A stretch of 9,540 nt of DNA from an uncultured Eubacterium sp. (GTDB lineage: Bacteria; Bacillota; Clostridia; Lachnospirales; Lachnospiraceae), in NCBI GenBank assembly GCA_910586045.1, contig CAJUIH010000101.1, positions 1 through 9,540 on the forward strand, in the 5' to 3' direction. Shown piece by piece: positions 1 to 6,155 of the stretch. A model generated the notes under the pieces. It was not told where the DNA came from and searched no databases. It saw only the letters and a list, made by a program, of their open reading frames with translations. A program made the translations under genes and the position numbers. How positions within the stretch are numbered: position 1 is the stretch's first letter; each line of letters opens with the position of its first letter.

Positions 1-22
1 AACATAACACAAAACGCTATGA

Positions 23-1009
23 TTACAACAGTTCCCGCCGCAGCTCTTCCCCGCTCTGTCTGCACAAATAAGCAGGCGCGACATCCAGCACTGTTTTACA
101 TCCGCTCATGCCCTCTTTCTGCATACGATAAGCAGCCCTTGCATAAGCCGCCAGCACACTGGCTGTAAACTCCGGATTGGAATCCAGTTTTAAGCTGTAT
201 TCGATCACATGCTGATGCTCTCCATCCCATCCTGTGTTTCCGCTTCGGATCACGAAACCGCCATGCGGGATGCCGCTGTGCTCTTTGTCCAGTTCTTCTT
301 GGGATATAAAATGCACCGTCGTGTCGTAATCGGCAAAATAATTCGGCATTTCTTTGATTTCCTGTTCAATGCGCGGCAAGTCGGCGCCTTCCTGCGCTAC
401 AACATAACAATCCCTCGTATGTTTCTGGCGGGTGGTTAGCTGCGGGTTTTCCCCGTTTCTTACGGCTTCTAACGCGGCAGGTACCGGAATCGTATACTGC
501 CTGGCATCCGCAACGCCCGCTATCCTGCGGATTGCATCCGAATGCCCCTGGCTGACTCCTTTTCCCCAAAATGTGTAGGAAGCGCCCTCCGGCAGGACCG
601 CGCCGGCATAGACCCGGTTGAGTGAAAACATACCGGGATCCCATCCTACGGATATGATACCGATTTTGCCTGCCTGTTTTGCAGCCTTGTCCACGTTTGC
701 AAAATGTTCCGGGATTTTGGCATGTGTGTCAAAACTGTCAATGACATTAAAATAGTTTACATATTCCGGCGTTTGTTCCGGTAAATCCGTAGCGCTTCCG
801 CCGCAGATAATCAAAACGTCGATCTCGTTTTGATGCTCTGTAATTTCCCGGATAGAATATACCGGGGTTTCCGCTGACCGTATTTTTATCTGAACCGGAT
901 CCCTGCGGGTAAAAACAGCGGCCAGTTCCATATCGCTGTTTTGTTTTACGGCGCATTCCACGCCGCGTCCCAGATTGCCATAGCCTAAAATTCCAATGCG
1001 TATACTCAT
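23..1009 (-). CDS. ddh: meso-diaminopimelate D-dehydrogenase
   Basis: NADPH-dependent enzyme that reductively aminates L-2-amino-6-oxopimelate (open form of tetrahydrodipicolinate) to meso-diaminopimelate in one step, feeding peptidoglycan and lysine synthesis in the cytoplasm. Seen: an N-terminal Rossmann fold with the dinucleotide loop GYGNLGRG (residues 9-16) and an FTRRDP stretch (33-38) that fits NADP(H) preference. The family blocks DSFDTH (91-96), GWDPG (122-126) and GKGVSQGHSDA (149-159) follow in order. The 328-residue length is normal for Ddh. I start at the ATG at 1007-1009. An in-frame ATG at 1019-1021 would add MIHQ, but it abuts the AGGAAGG ribosome site (1022-1028) with no spacer. 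The chosen start has a spacer of 12 nt and gives the usual Ddh N-terminus. The gene has its own sigma-A promoter in the gap after sigF. Confidence 0.95.
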   Translation of the reverse strand: MSIRIGILGYGNLGRGVECAVKQNSDMELAAVFTRRDPVQIKIRSAETPVYSIREITEHQNEIDVLIICGGSATDLPEQTPEYVNYFNVIDSFDTHAKIPEHFANVDKAAKQAGKIGIISVGWDPGMFSLNRVYAGAVLPEGASYTFWGKGVSQGHSDAIRRIAGVADARQYTIPVPAALEAVRNGENPQLTTRQKHTRDCYVVAQEGADLPRIEQEIKEMPNYFADYDTTVHFISQEELDKEHSGIPHGGFVIRSGNTGWDGEHQHVIEYSLKLDSNPEFTASVLAAYARAAYRMQKEGMSGCKTVLDVAPAYLCRQSGEELRRELL

Positions 1010-1061
1010 TTGATGTATCATCCTTCCTGCAAATCGTATTTTTTATATTTTTTCTGTAATT

Positions 1062-1090
1062 ATTGTAACGGACTTATCGGCAGCGGTCAA
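1062..1090 (-). promoter_or_regulatory. sigma-A promoter of ddh
   Basis: On the minus strand, TTGACC (1085-1090) and TACAAT (1062-1067) are separated by exactly 17 bp, a near-consensus housekeeping promoter. Transcription should begin near 1055, leaving a leader of about 45 nt before the ddh start. The promoter sits just 25 nt past the sigF stop codon, and no hairpin with a U-tract lies between them, so read-through from the spoIIA operon into ddh is also possible. Confidence 0.75.
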
Positions 1091-1115
1091 TAGCAGATTG
1101 CAGCAGGAATCCAAA

Positions 1116-1901
1116 TTATGCCATCGCTTCTTTGCGCATTTTTAACAGAATTTTTTTCTCCAGCCTGCTGACCTGTACCTGGCTCATGCCAAGCGTGCGC
1201 GCCGTCTGTACCTGTGTCTGCTCTTTAAAATACCTTAGATCAATCAGCATGCGTTCCCGCTCGTTCAGCCTGTCCAAAAGCTGTTTGATCAGCATTTCGT
1301 TTATGATTTTTTCTTTTTCCGGATCTGCCGCCGCGCCGTGCAAAGGGGAAGCGGTCCCGTTATCCGTCCCTATTTTTTGTCCCACGCCGTTTCCGGCCGC
1401 AATCTGATCAACCAGGTACAGCTCGCTGCCATCGGCCTGGCAGACGCTGCGGTAGATGGATTCCACTTCCCGGTTTGCCTCCATCGCCATTACAATCTCT
1501 TCCCGGCCAAGTCCGGTGGCCTTGGACAATTCCTGTAAAGTCGCTTCCCGGCCGCTTTCCTGGCTGATTTTCTCTGCGGCTTTTCGAATATGCCATCCGT
1601 TTTCCTTTAACGTGCGGCTGACGCGTACCAGCCCGTCATCCCTTAAAAACCGCCGGATTTCCCCGCTGATCACCGGAACCGCATAGGTAGAAAACGCGAC
1701 CTTGTATGTAACGTCAAATTTTTCGATGGCCATCATCAGCCCTACGCTGCCAATCTGAAATAATTCCTCTCTGTCGTGTCCACGGTGTTCAAATCTTTTG
1801 ACAATGCTTCCTACCAGTCCAAGATTCTGCTTCACCAGCTCCTCTTTTGCACCCTGATCGCCCTGCTGTGCCCGCAGGATCAAAGCCATTGTCCTTTCCA
1901 T
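1116..1901 (-). CDS. sigF: RNA polymerase sporulation sigma factor SigF (SpoIIAC)
   Basis: First compartment-specific sporulation sigma factor: it directs RNA polymerase to early forespore genes after asymmetric division and is held inactive by SpoIIAB until then. Seen: sigma-70 region 2 (about residues 20-90) with EELFQIGSVGLMMAIEKFD (45-63) and FSTYAVPVISGEIRRF (70-85). Region 3 covers about 93-150. Region 4 (203-255) ends in a helix-turn-helix with GMSQVQVSRLEKK (238-250). Between regions 3 and 4 lies a Gly/Ala-rich linker (about 168-198) that looks longer than in Bacillus SigF. Sequence alone is close to SigG as well, but the position directly behind spoIIAA-spoIIAB settles the identity as SigF. 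The start at 1899-1901 lies 6 nt after the spoIIAB stop. A second ATG at 1889 would drop four residues, but its purine-rich stretch sits only about 2 nt away. The longer start has AGGGG at about 11 nt. Confidence 0.95.
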   Translation of the reverse strand: MERTMALILRAQQGDQGAKEELVKQNLGLVGSIVKRFEHRGHDREELFQIGSVGLMMAIEKFDVTYKVAFSTYAVPVISGEIRRFLRDDGLVRVSRTLKENGWHIRKAAEKISQESGREATLQELSKATGLGREEIVMAMEANREVESIYRSVCQADGSELYLVDQIAAGNGVGQKIGTDNGTASPLHGAAADPEKEKIINEMLIKQLLDRLNERERMLIDLRYFKEQTQVQTARTLGMSQVQVSRLEKKILLKMRKEAMA

Positions 1902-1907
1902 ACACGG

Positions 1908-2339
1908 TCAGGCCCCTGCCCCAAACTGCTTGACCATGCGTACGGTCGTTCCCTGCCCCGGTGCTGAGTCTACTTCTACGTCGTCCATAAACGCTTCCAT
2001 AAACGCAAACCCCATCCCGGAGCGTTCCAGTTCCGGCCGGGTCGTATAAAACGGCTCTTTTGCTTTCGGCACATCTTCGATCCCTTTGCCGTAATCTACG
2101 ACTTCAATGCGGATCTGCTGTTCCTCCTTTGCGCACGTTAAATAAATTTTCCCTATATGGTTCTCATATCCGTGGATAATGGAATTGGTAACGGCTTCCG
2201 ATACGGCGGTTTTTACATCCGCCAGCTCATCTAACGTCGGATCCAGATCCGCTACAAAGGCGGCGACCGCCACCCTTGCAAACCCCTCGTTCGCGGAATA
2301 GGAATCAAACCGGATACTCATCTCATTTCGTTTCTTCAT
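1908..2339 (-). CDS. spoIIAB: anti-sigma F factor and SpoIIAA kinase SpoIIAB
   Basis: Binds and inhibits SigF in an ATP-dependent complex and phosphorylates SpoIIAA. Dephosphorylated SpoIIAA displaces it and frees SigF. Seen: a GHKL/HATPase fold with N-box EAVTNSIIHGY (48-58), G1 box DYGKGI (82-87), an ATP-lid region EPFYTT (95-100) and G2 box RSGMGF (106-111). The GFARVAVAAF stretch (19-28) carries Arg22, which matches the Bacillus SpoIIAB Arg20 region known to contact SigF and SpoIIAA. The 143-residue length is typical. The start at 2337-2339 gives MKKRNEM, resembling Bacillus MKNEM. It is backed by GGAGGTGG at 2346-2353 with 6 nt spacing, placed inside the end of spoIIAA. The 17-bp overlap with spoIIAA suggests translational coupling and so matched amounts of the two partners. 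Confidence 0.97.
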   Translation of the reverse strand: MKKRNEMSIRFDSYSANEGFARVAVAAFVADLDPTLDELADVKTAVSEAVTNSIIHGYENHIGKIYLTCAKEEQQIRIEVVDYGKGIEDVPKAKEPFYTTRPELERSGMGFAFMEAFMDDVEVDSAPGQGTTVRMVKQFGAGA

Positions 2340-2652
2340 GATCTGCCACCTCCGTTTCGATCAATTTGTGCAGGCCGGATATGCGGAATATTTTTTGAAT
2401 CCGCTCATTCATATGCTGTGCTTTCACACTGCCGCCGCAGTAATTCATATTCCGGCACCTGCCAATCAGTACGCCGATACCGGAGCTGTCCATAAACTCC
2501 GTGCCTGTAAAATCAAATATTAAATTCCGTACCCGGTAGGAATCGATCAAAAGATCCGCCTCCATACGAAGCTGTTCCGCAATATGATGATCCAGCTCTT
2601 TTGGCATGGATATCGTCAGACAGCCCTCTTTTAACTCATAATGACACTCCAT
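2323..2652 (-). CDS. spoIIAA: anti-anti-sigma F factor SpoIIAA (STAS domain)
   Basis: Third partner of the SigF switch: its unphosphorylated form binds SpoIIAB and releases SigF, SpoIIAB inactivates it by phosphorylation, and the phosphatase SpoIIE (not in this window) reactivates it. Seen: a single STAS domain over nearly the whole 109 residues, with the core motif FMDSSGIGVLIGR (53-65). By alignment with Bacillus, Ser56, the first Ser of DSSG, corresponds to the phosphoacceptor Ser58. The KELDHHIAE stretch (18-26) is also shared with Bacillus SpoIIAA. The start at 2650-2652 has AGGAGG (2661-2666, AGGAGGTTTT on the minus strand) at 8 nt. It is the first gene of the operon, only about 40 nt behind the terminator of the upstream gene, and no clear sigma-H promoter is visible ahead of it. 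Confidence 0.96.
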   Translation of the reverse strand: MECHYELKEGCLTISMPKELDHHIAEQLRMEADLLIDSYRVRNLIFDFTGTEFMDSSGIGVLIGRCRNMNYCGGSVKAQHMNERIQKIFRISGLHKLIETEVADHEETK

Positions 2653-2688
2653 TGGTAAAACCTCCTAAATTCATTGATCATCGTATTT

Positions 2689-2728
2689 ATAAAAAAAGAT
2701 GCCAGCCTGTATTTGGCTAACATCTTTT
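2689..2728 (-). terminator. intrinsic terminator after the zinc-ribbon/TPR gene
   Basis: Minus-strand RNA gives AGATGUUAGCC (2715-2725) paired with GGCUGGCAUCU (2697-2707), an 11-bp stem with two G-U pairs and a 7-nt loop. It is followed by a run of seven U (2691-2697). It lies about 55 nt after the stop codon of the upstream gene and separates that unit from spoIIA. Confidence 0.85.
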
Positions 2729-2783
2729 GTATCAGTGTATGCAATTCACGCAGGTCTTAAATCGGACTAAACAGCAAACTGAT

Positions 2784-4187
2784 CTACTGCTGCACCTGCG
2801 TTCCTAACCGCGCCTGCACCTCCGGCAAATAATCATTTTTGGAACTTTGCGCTTTCTGCGTATTTGGATATTCGTCAATTACTTTTTGGTATAACTCCGC
2901 CGCCTTGGCATCTTCCTGCAAATGCCGGTAAGACTGTGCGAGATAGTAGATGGCATCCCCGTTGTGATAAGATTCATCCAGGTCTACGACCTGCTGCAGC
3001 AGCTCTGCCGCCCCCGCATAATTATATTTCAAATATTCACCATAGCCCTCGTCATAAGACGACTGCAGGAACGAGGCGTTAATATCCGCCTGAAAAGAAT
3101 CGTACATTTCCTTTGCGTGTTTATCCAGGCTGGACGCGTCAATCTGCGCCAAAATTTCTTTCGCGCCGTCAACCCCGTCTTTTTGGTATGCCTGAAATGC
3201 TTCCAAAAGCTTGCTGTAACCGGAAAGCTGCAATTTTGATTCCTCACTGTCCGCCTTTGCGTTTTTGGCGCTTTTCGTCAGCTTGGTTACCTGGCTTTTC
3301 AAATCCTGGATCTCCTGATTTTTGGATGTAAGTTCATCGCTTGCTTCCGATACCCTGACATTTAAATCTTTCTGAAGATTCTGCCGGATACTTGGTACGA
3401 TTAAAAAATAAGTAGCGGTAATCCCAATCGCCAGCCCGACCAAAACGTTTAAAATCATCATCCAGCCGGAATTATCCCGGATATTGGTCGGCTGGATAAT
3501 CGTATCCGTTCCATTGTAATATTCAACCCGGTTTTCTTTTTTCCTGCTTTTTTTTACCTTTTCCCCTTTCTCTTTGGCCTGCTCCTGCACAATCGCCAGA
3601 TAACGCATCGTAAGCTTATTGCGGCAGTCAATTTTTTCTGCCATACGCAAATATTTGCGCGCCATGTCGAATTTCTGGCTGTTGATATACAAAAGCGCCA
3701 AAAGCTGGTGGCCCCGAATCAGCTTTGGATTGGCGGATACTACCTGTTTGAGCTGGATAATGGCCAAATCCGTATTGCCCTGCCTGCAGTACTGCAACGC
3801 CTGGTTGTATTTTTTGATCGTCTGGTTTGTCGTACTTAACAATGACTGGTTGCTTTGTACGTCAGACAAGTAACGGTCAGCCAGATTATCCTTTTCCTTA
3901 AAATTCTTGCTGAGTACCCATTCGCTCAGTGCCGACACCGTCTCGCCCATTTCAAAATAAACAAGGCCCAAAAGGTTTCGCGCCTGAATATTCATCTTAT
4001 AATACTGAAGGCTTGTTTTTAGCGCCTCAACCGCACCCGCAAGGTCCCGTTCCTTTGCCCGCTCTAATGCCATATTGTAAAAGCCGTTGGAAATGGCGAT
4101 CAGTTTTTTATACATTTTCACATTTGTCCCGCATCTTGGACAGGTTTCTTCCGGACCAAGCTCCGTCTTGCAATTATAACACTCCAT
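2784..4187 (-). CDS. membrane protein with zinc ribbon and TPR repeats on both sides of one TM helix
   Basis: Function unknown; I do not recognise a named gene. Seen in the 467 residues, in order: a small zinc ribbon with CYNC (3-6) and CPRC (16-19); TPR-like helical repeats (about 33-100 and 125-200), including a canonical-looking unit near GNTDLAIIQLKQVVSANP (137-154); a basic stretch KKSRKK (212-217); one hydrophobic segment (about 243-265); a charged coiled coil (about 272-325); then further TPR units (about 375-445) ending in a Gln-rich tail. The basic residues before the helix suggest the N-terminal half is cytoplasmic and the C-terminal half is outside. Such architecture suits a scaffold or assembly factor, which is inference only. 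I chose the ATG at 4185-4187, with AAGGAG (4193-4198) at 5 nt, because it places the zinc ribbon at the very N-terminus. An in-frame ATG at 4227-4229 overlaps the upstream stop codon (TAATG) and would add 14 hydrophilic residues. Confidence 0.85.
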   Translation of the reverse strand: MECYNCKTELGPEETCPRCGTNVKMYKKLIAISNGFYNMALERAKERDLAGAVEALKTSLQYYKMNIQARNLLGLVYFEMGETVSALSEWVLSKNFKEKDNLADRYLSDVQSNQSLLSTTNQTIKKYNQALQYCRQGNTDLAIIQLKQVVSANPKLIRGHQLLALLYINSQKFDMARKYLRMAEKIDCRNKLTMRYLAIVQEQAKEKGEKVKKSRKKENRVEYYNGTDTIIQPTNIRDNSGWMMILNVLVGLAIGITATYFLIVPSIRQNLQKDLNVRVSEASDELTSKNQEIQDLKSQVTKLTKSAKNAKADSEESKLQLSGYSKLLEAFQAYQKDGVDGAKEILAQIDASSLDKHAKEMYDSFQADINASFLQSSYDEGYGEYLKYNYAGAAELLQQVVDLDESYHNGDAIYYLAQSYRHLQEDAKAAELYQKVIDEYPNTQKAQSSKNDYLPEVQARLGTQVQQ

Positions 4188-4228
4188 GTCTGCTCCTTCC
4201 CGTTTGGAACTGTTCGTGTCCTTTGACA

Positions 4229-4372
4229 TTAACGGTTGCGTCTTGCCTCTTTAATCATTTCCTGCAAAATATCCGTCATATCGGTCAGTTCATGGTTGTG
4301 TATCGCCTCTTCCGCTTCACCTACTTCAAGGCTCGGCTGAAAATTTTTTAATTCTTCTTCAAAATCTATCAT
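4229..4372 (-). CDS. 47-residue acidic small protein of unknown function
   Basis: A short gene supported by its signals rather than by a known family. It begins at the ATG at 4370-4372, preceded by a perfect GGAGGTG (4379-4385) at 6 nt spacing, and a near-consensus sigma-A promoter lies 36 nt further up. The product starts MIDFEEELKNFQPSLEVGEA and ends MIKEARRNR. It is rich in Glu in the first half and ends in a short basic tail, with no signal peptide, membrane segment or cysteine. It is probably a small helical cytoplasmic protein. Its TAA stop overlaps an in-frame ATG of the next gene (TAATG), and it is the first gene of a two-gene unit with the zinc-ribbon/TPR membrane protein, so a functional link such as partner or regulator is plausible but unproven. 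No function can be assigned from sequence. Confidence 0.8.
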   Translation of the reverse strand: MIDFEEELKNFQPSLEVGEAEEAIHNHELTDMTDILQEMIKEARRNR

Positions 4373-4407
4373 CTGTAACACCTCCACATGATTGTTTAAA
4401 CGAGTTT

Positions 4408-4435
4408 ATTATAGCATATCTTTGTACTTTGTAAA
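4408..4435 (-). promoter_or_regulatory. sigma-A promoter of the small-protein/TPR unit
   Basis: Minus-strand TTTACA (4430-4435) and a perfect TATAAT (4408-4413) with a 16-bp spacer. Transcription would start near 4401, about 29 nt before the 47-residue gene and with room for its GGAGGTG site. It lies just downstream of the terminator of the FapA-like gene, so the unit is expressed independently. Confidence 0.8.
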
Positions 4436-4484
4436 GAAATGGTTGTCTTGTTTTTTCTTGCTTTTTCTTAAAGTTTTTATAAAC

Positions 4485-4527
4485 AAAAAAACCGGACATT
4501 ATTCTACTGCTTTTCTAATGCCCGGTT
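4485..4527 (-). terminator. intrinsic terminator after the FapA-like gene
   Basis: Minus-strand RNA forms AACCGGGCAUUA (4516-4527) paired with UAAUGUCCGGUU (4490-4501), a 12-bp stem with one G-U pair and a 14-nt loop. The U-tract directly after it is encoded by the A-run at 4485-4490. It is the only strong hairpin in the gap after the upstream gene. Confidence 0.92.
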
Positions 4528-4578
4528 CCACTTTTATGAAATGTTTATTAAATTTCTATTTTACTTTTAATTCTATTT

Positions 4579-5973
4579 TTAATCATCGCCCCAGTCTGAG
4601 AGTTTGCGCATAATGACCTTTTCCTGCTGTTTGATAAAGATGATATTTTGAAATTCTTCTTTGCAGGACGCGTCACAGGTATCAATCGAGACACGCACAC
4701 CTGGATATACGGTTCTGCGCACCTTAATATTGGCACCCCGCCCGTTATCCACCATCAGCTCCAGCTTCCGCAGCGCGTCTTCATCGGCGGCTTTGCGCGC
4801 CAAATCACGCACACGGATCCTGACTAGCTGCACGCGTCTTGGGTCGTCTTTGCAGGACTGGCCTGTTTTTTCTTCAAATTCCTGGAACTTTTGAAGGATC
4901 AATTCTGCTTTATTGATATTTTCCGTTGCCGTACGTATATTATTGTTTAATTCTTCCATTTTCATACGGACTTCACCGGAATTGCCGACAAGCACATGGG
5001 TACGGATTTCCGCGTTATTTCCGATACTATTCGCTTCTATACCGCAGACCGCATGGACACTGCCGCCGATAATACACCCTTTCCTGCTCATTACAATGGC
5101 CCTGCCCTCGCAGAATACGTTTGTATTCAAAAAAATGTCGGCTGTAATGTCCCCTTTACACCGGACGGTCGCAAATTCAAAGAATTTGGCAGAGATCGCT
5201 CCTTTTGCGTCAATGACACTTTTCCCATTCCCAAGTACGCCTCCGGCAAGGACGATTTCTTTATTCGCATAAATACTCGCGCCCTGAACGGCACCGTCTA
5301 CTGTCACCGTACCTGTTGCACGCAGTTCGACTTCATAGACACTGCCATGAACAATAATATCTCCCCGAAATTCAATATTTCCGGTGTTTGGATCTACATC
5401 GCCGGAGATCTCATAGACCGGCAATATATTTACCTTATCATTGATCATATCGATCTTACCGGTAATGGAGGCCACATACGTAACGCCGTCTTCCATGCAT
5501 TGGAAGCCCCTGCCCCGTAATGGCGGAAGATCTCTTGCAGGTTTTGGACGGATCGGAGCGCCCTTAACATTATATCCTTCCTTGCCCTGAACAGCAGGAT
5601 GATAGATTGCGATTACCTGGCCTTCTGTCACCATCTCAAATAACTGGATCGCATAGCTGACTGTGCCATCCTCATTGATTCTCGGTTTTCCGTCCAATTG
5701 GCTCTGGAATTTATATTCGTAATATCCGTCTTTCCCTTCCTGCGGCGCCTTACCCGATGCGATGGCAATGGGGCGGTTGTAAATACCGCTCCTGATCATA
5801 TTTAAAATCTCTTTCTGATCAATACCGCTTTTGACTCCACCGGCAGATAAAGCCGCCTGGACATCTTCTAAACGATACGTTTGTCCTCCCAAAGGCTCCG
5901 GTAAACGCAGATATGCTATCATAGCATCCCGACTAAATGTTACTGCTGTTTTGTCAAGCTGTTGTGTCTGCAT
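4579..5973 (-). CDS. FapA/DUF342 family beta-helix protein
   Basis: Member of the DUF342 (FapA, 'flagellar assembly protein A') family: cytoplasmic proteins with a polymer-forming type right-handed beta-helix. Their biochemical role is poorly defined. Seen in 464 residues: an N-terminal domain (about 1-140) with a YNVKGAPIRPKP hinge (134-145); a Gly/Ile/Val-rich repeat core (about 185-330) with short repeating units such as GDIIVHGSV, GTVTVDGAV and GDITADIFL; a helical coiled-coil segment (about 335-410); and a short C-terminal beta region ending in acidic residues. The ATG at 5971-5973 is chosen because AAGGTGG (5981-5987) lies 7 nt upstream. An in-frame TTG at 5989-5991 would add six residues encoded by that same ribosome site. 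No flagellar gene is visible nearby, so the flagellar name should not be carried over as function. It is flanked by its own promoter and terminator, hence a single-gene unit. Confidence 0.9.
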   Translation of the reverse strand: MQTQQLDKTAVTFSRDAMIAYLRLPEPLGGQTYRLEDVQAALSAGGVKSGIDQKEILNMIRSGIYNRPIAIASGKAPQEGKDGYYEYKFQSQLDGKPRINEDGTVSYAIQLFEMVTEGQVIAIYHPAVQGKEGYNVKGAPIRPKPARDLPPLRGRGFQCMEDGVTYVASITGKIDMINDKVNILPVYEISGDVDPNTGNIEFRGDIIVHGSVYEVELRATGTVTVDGAVQGASIYANKEIVLAGGVLGNGKSVIDAKGAISAKFFEFATVRCKGDITADIFLNTNVFCEGRAIVMSRKGCIIGGSVHAVCGIEANSIGNNAEIRTHVLVGNSGEVRMKMEELNNNIRTATENINKAELILQKFQEFEEKTGQSCKDDPRRVQLVRIRVRDLARKAADEDALRKLELMVDNGRGANIKVRRTVYPGVRVSIDTCDASCKEEFQNIIFIKQQEKVIMRKLSDWGDD

Positions 5974-6040
5974 AACCTTACCACCTTTCAATCACTCCTA
6001 TTCATCGTTTCTTTTTTATCATGCATTCTTATTCTTACTA

Positions 6041-6069
6041 ATTTTACCATCATTCAAGACAAACTTCAA
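6041..6069 (-). promoter_or_regulatory. sigma-A promoter of the FapA-like gene
   Basis: Minus-strand TTGAAG (6064-6069) and TAAAAT (6041-6046) with a 17-bp spacer, in an AT-rich gap. The predicted start near 6034 leaves a leader of about 60 nt. The rest of the gap (about 6070-6155) holds only an imperfect hairpin with an ATCCGG/CCGGAT stem behind valS, without a U-tract. Confidence 0.7.
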
Positions 6070-6155
6070 CAAATATTCTATGAAAAAACACAAAAGAGTT
6101 AAAATTGTTTGCAATGATTGACGTTATCCGGCACACAAAGCCTGACAAAACCGGA

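Noticed and set aside
4996..5520. 174-codon open frame on the plus strand
   Set aside because: Fully inside the FapA-like gene on the opposite strand, with no ribosome site or recognisable motif.
5998..6035. 12-codon mini reading frame in the leader of the FapA-like gene
   Set aside because: No ribosome site, very short, and no regulatory codon run; probably chance.
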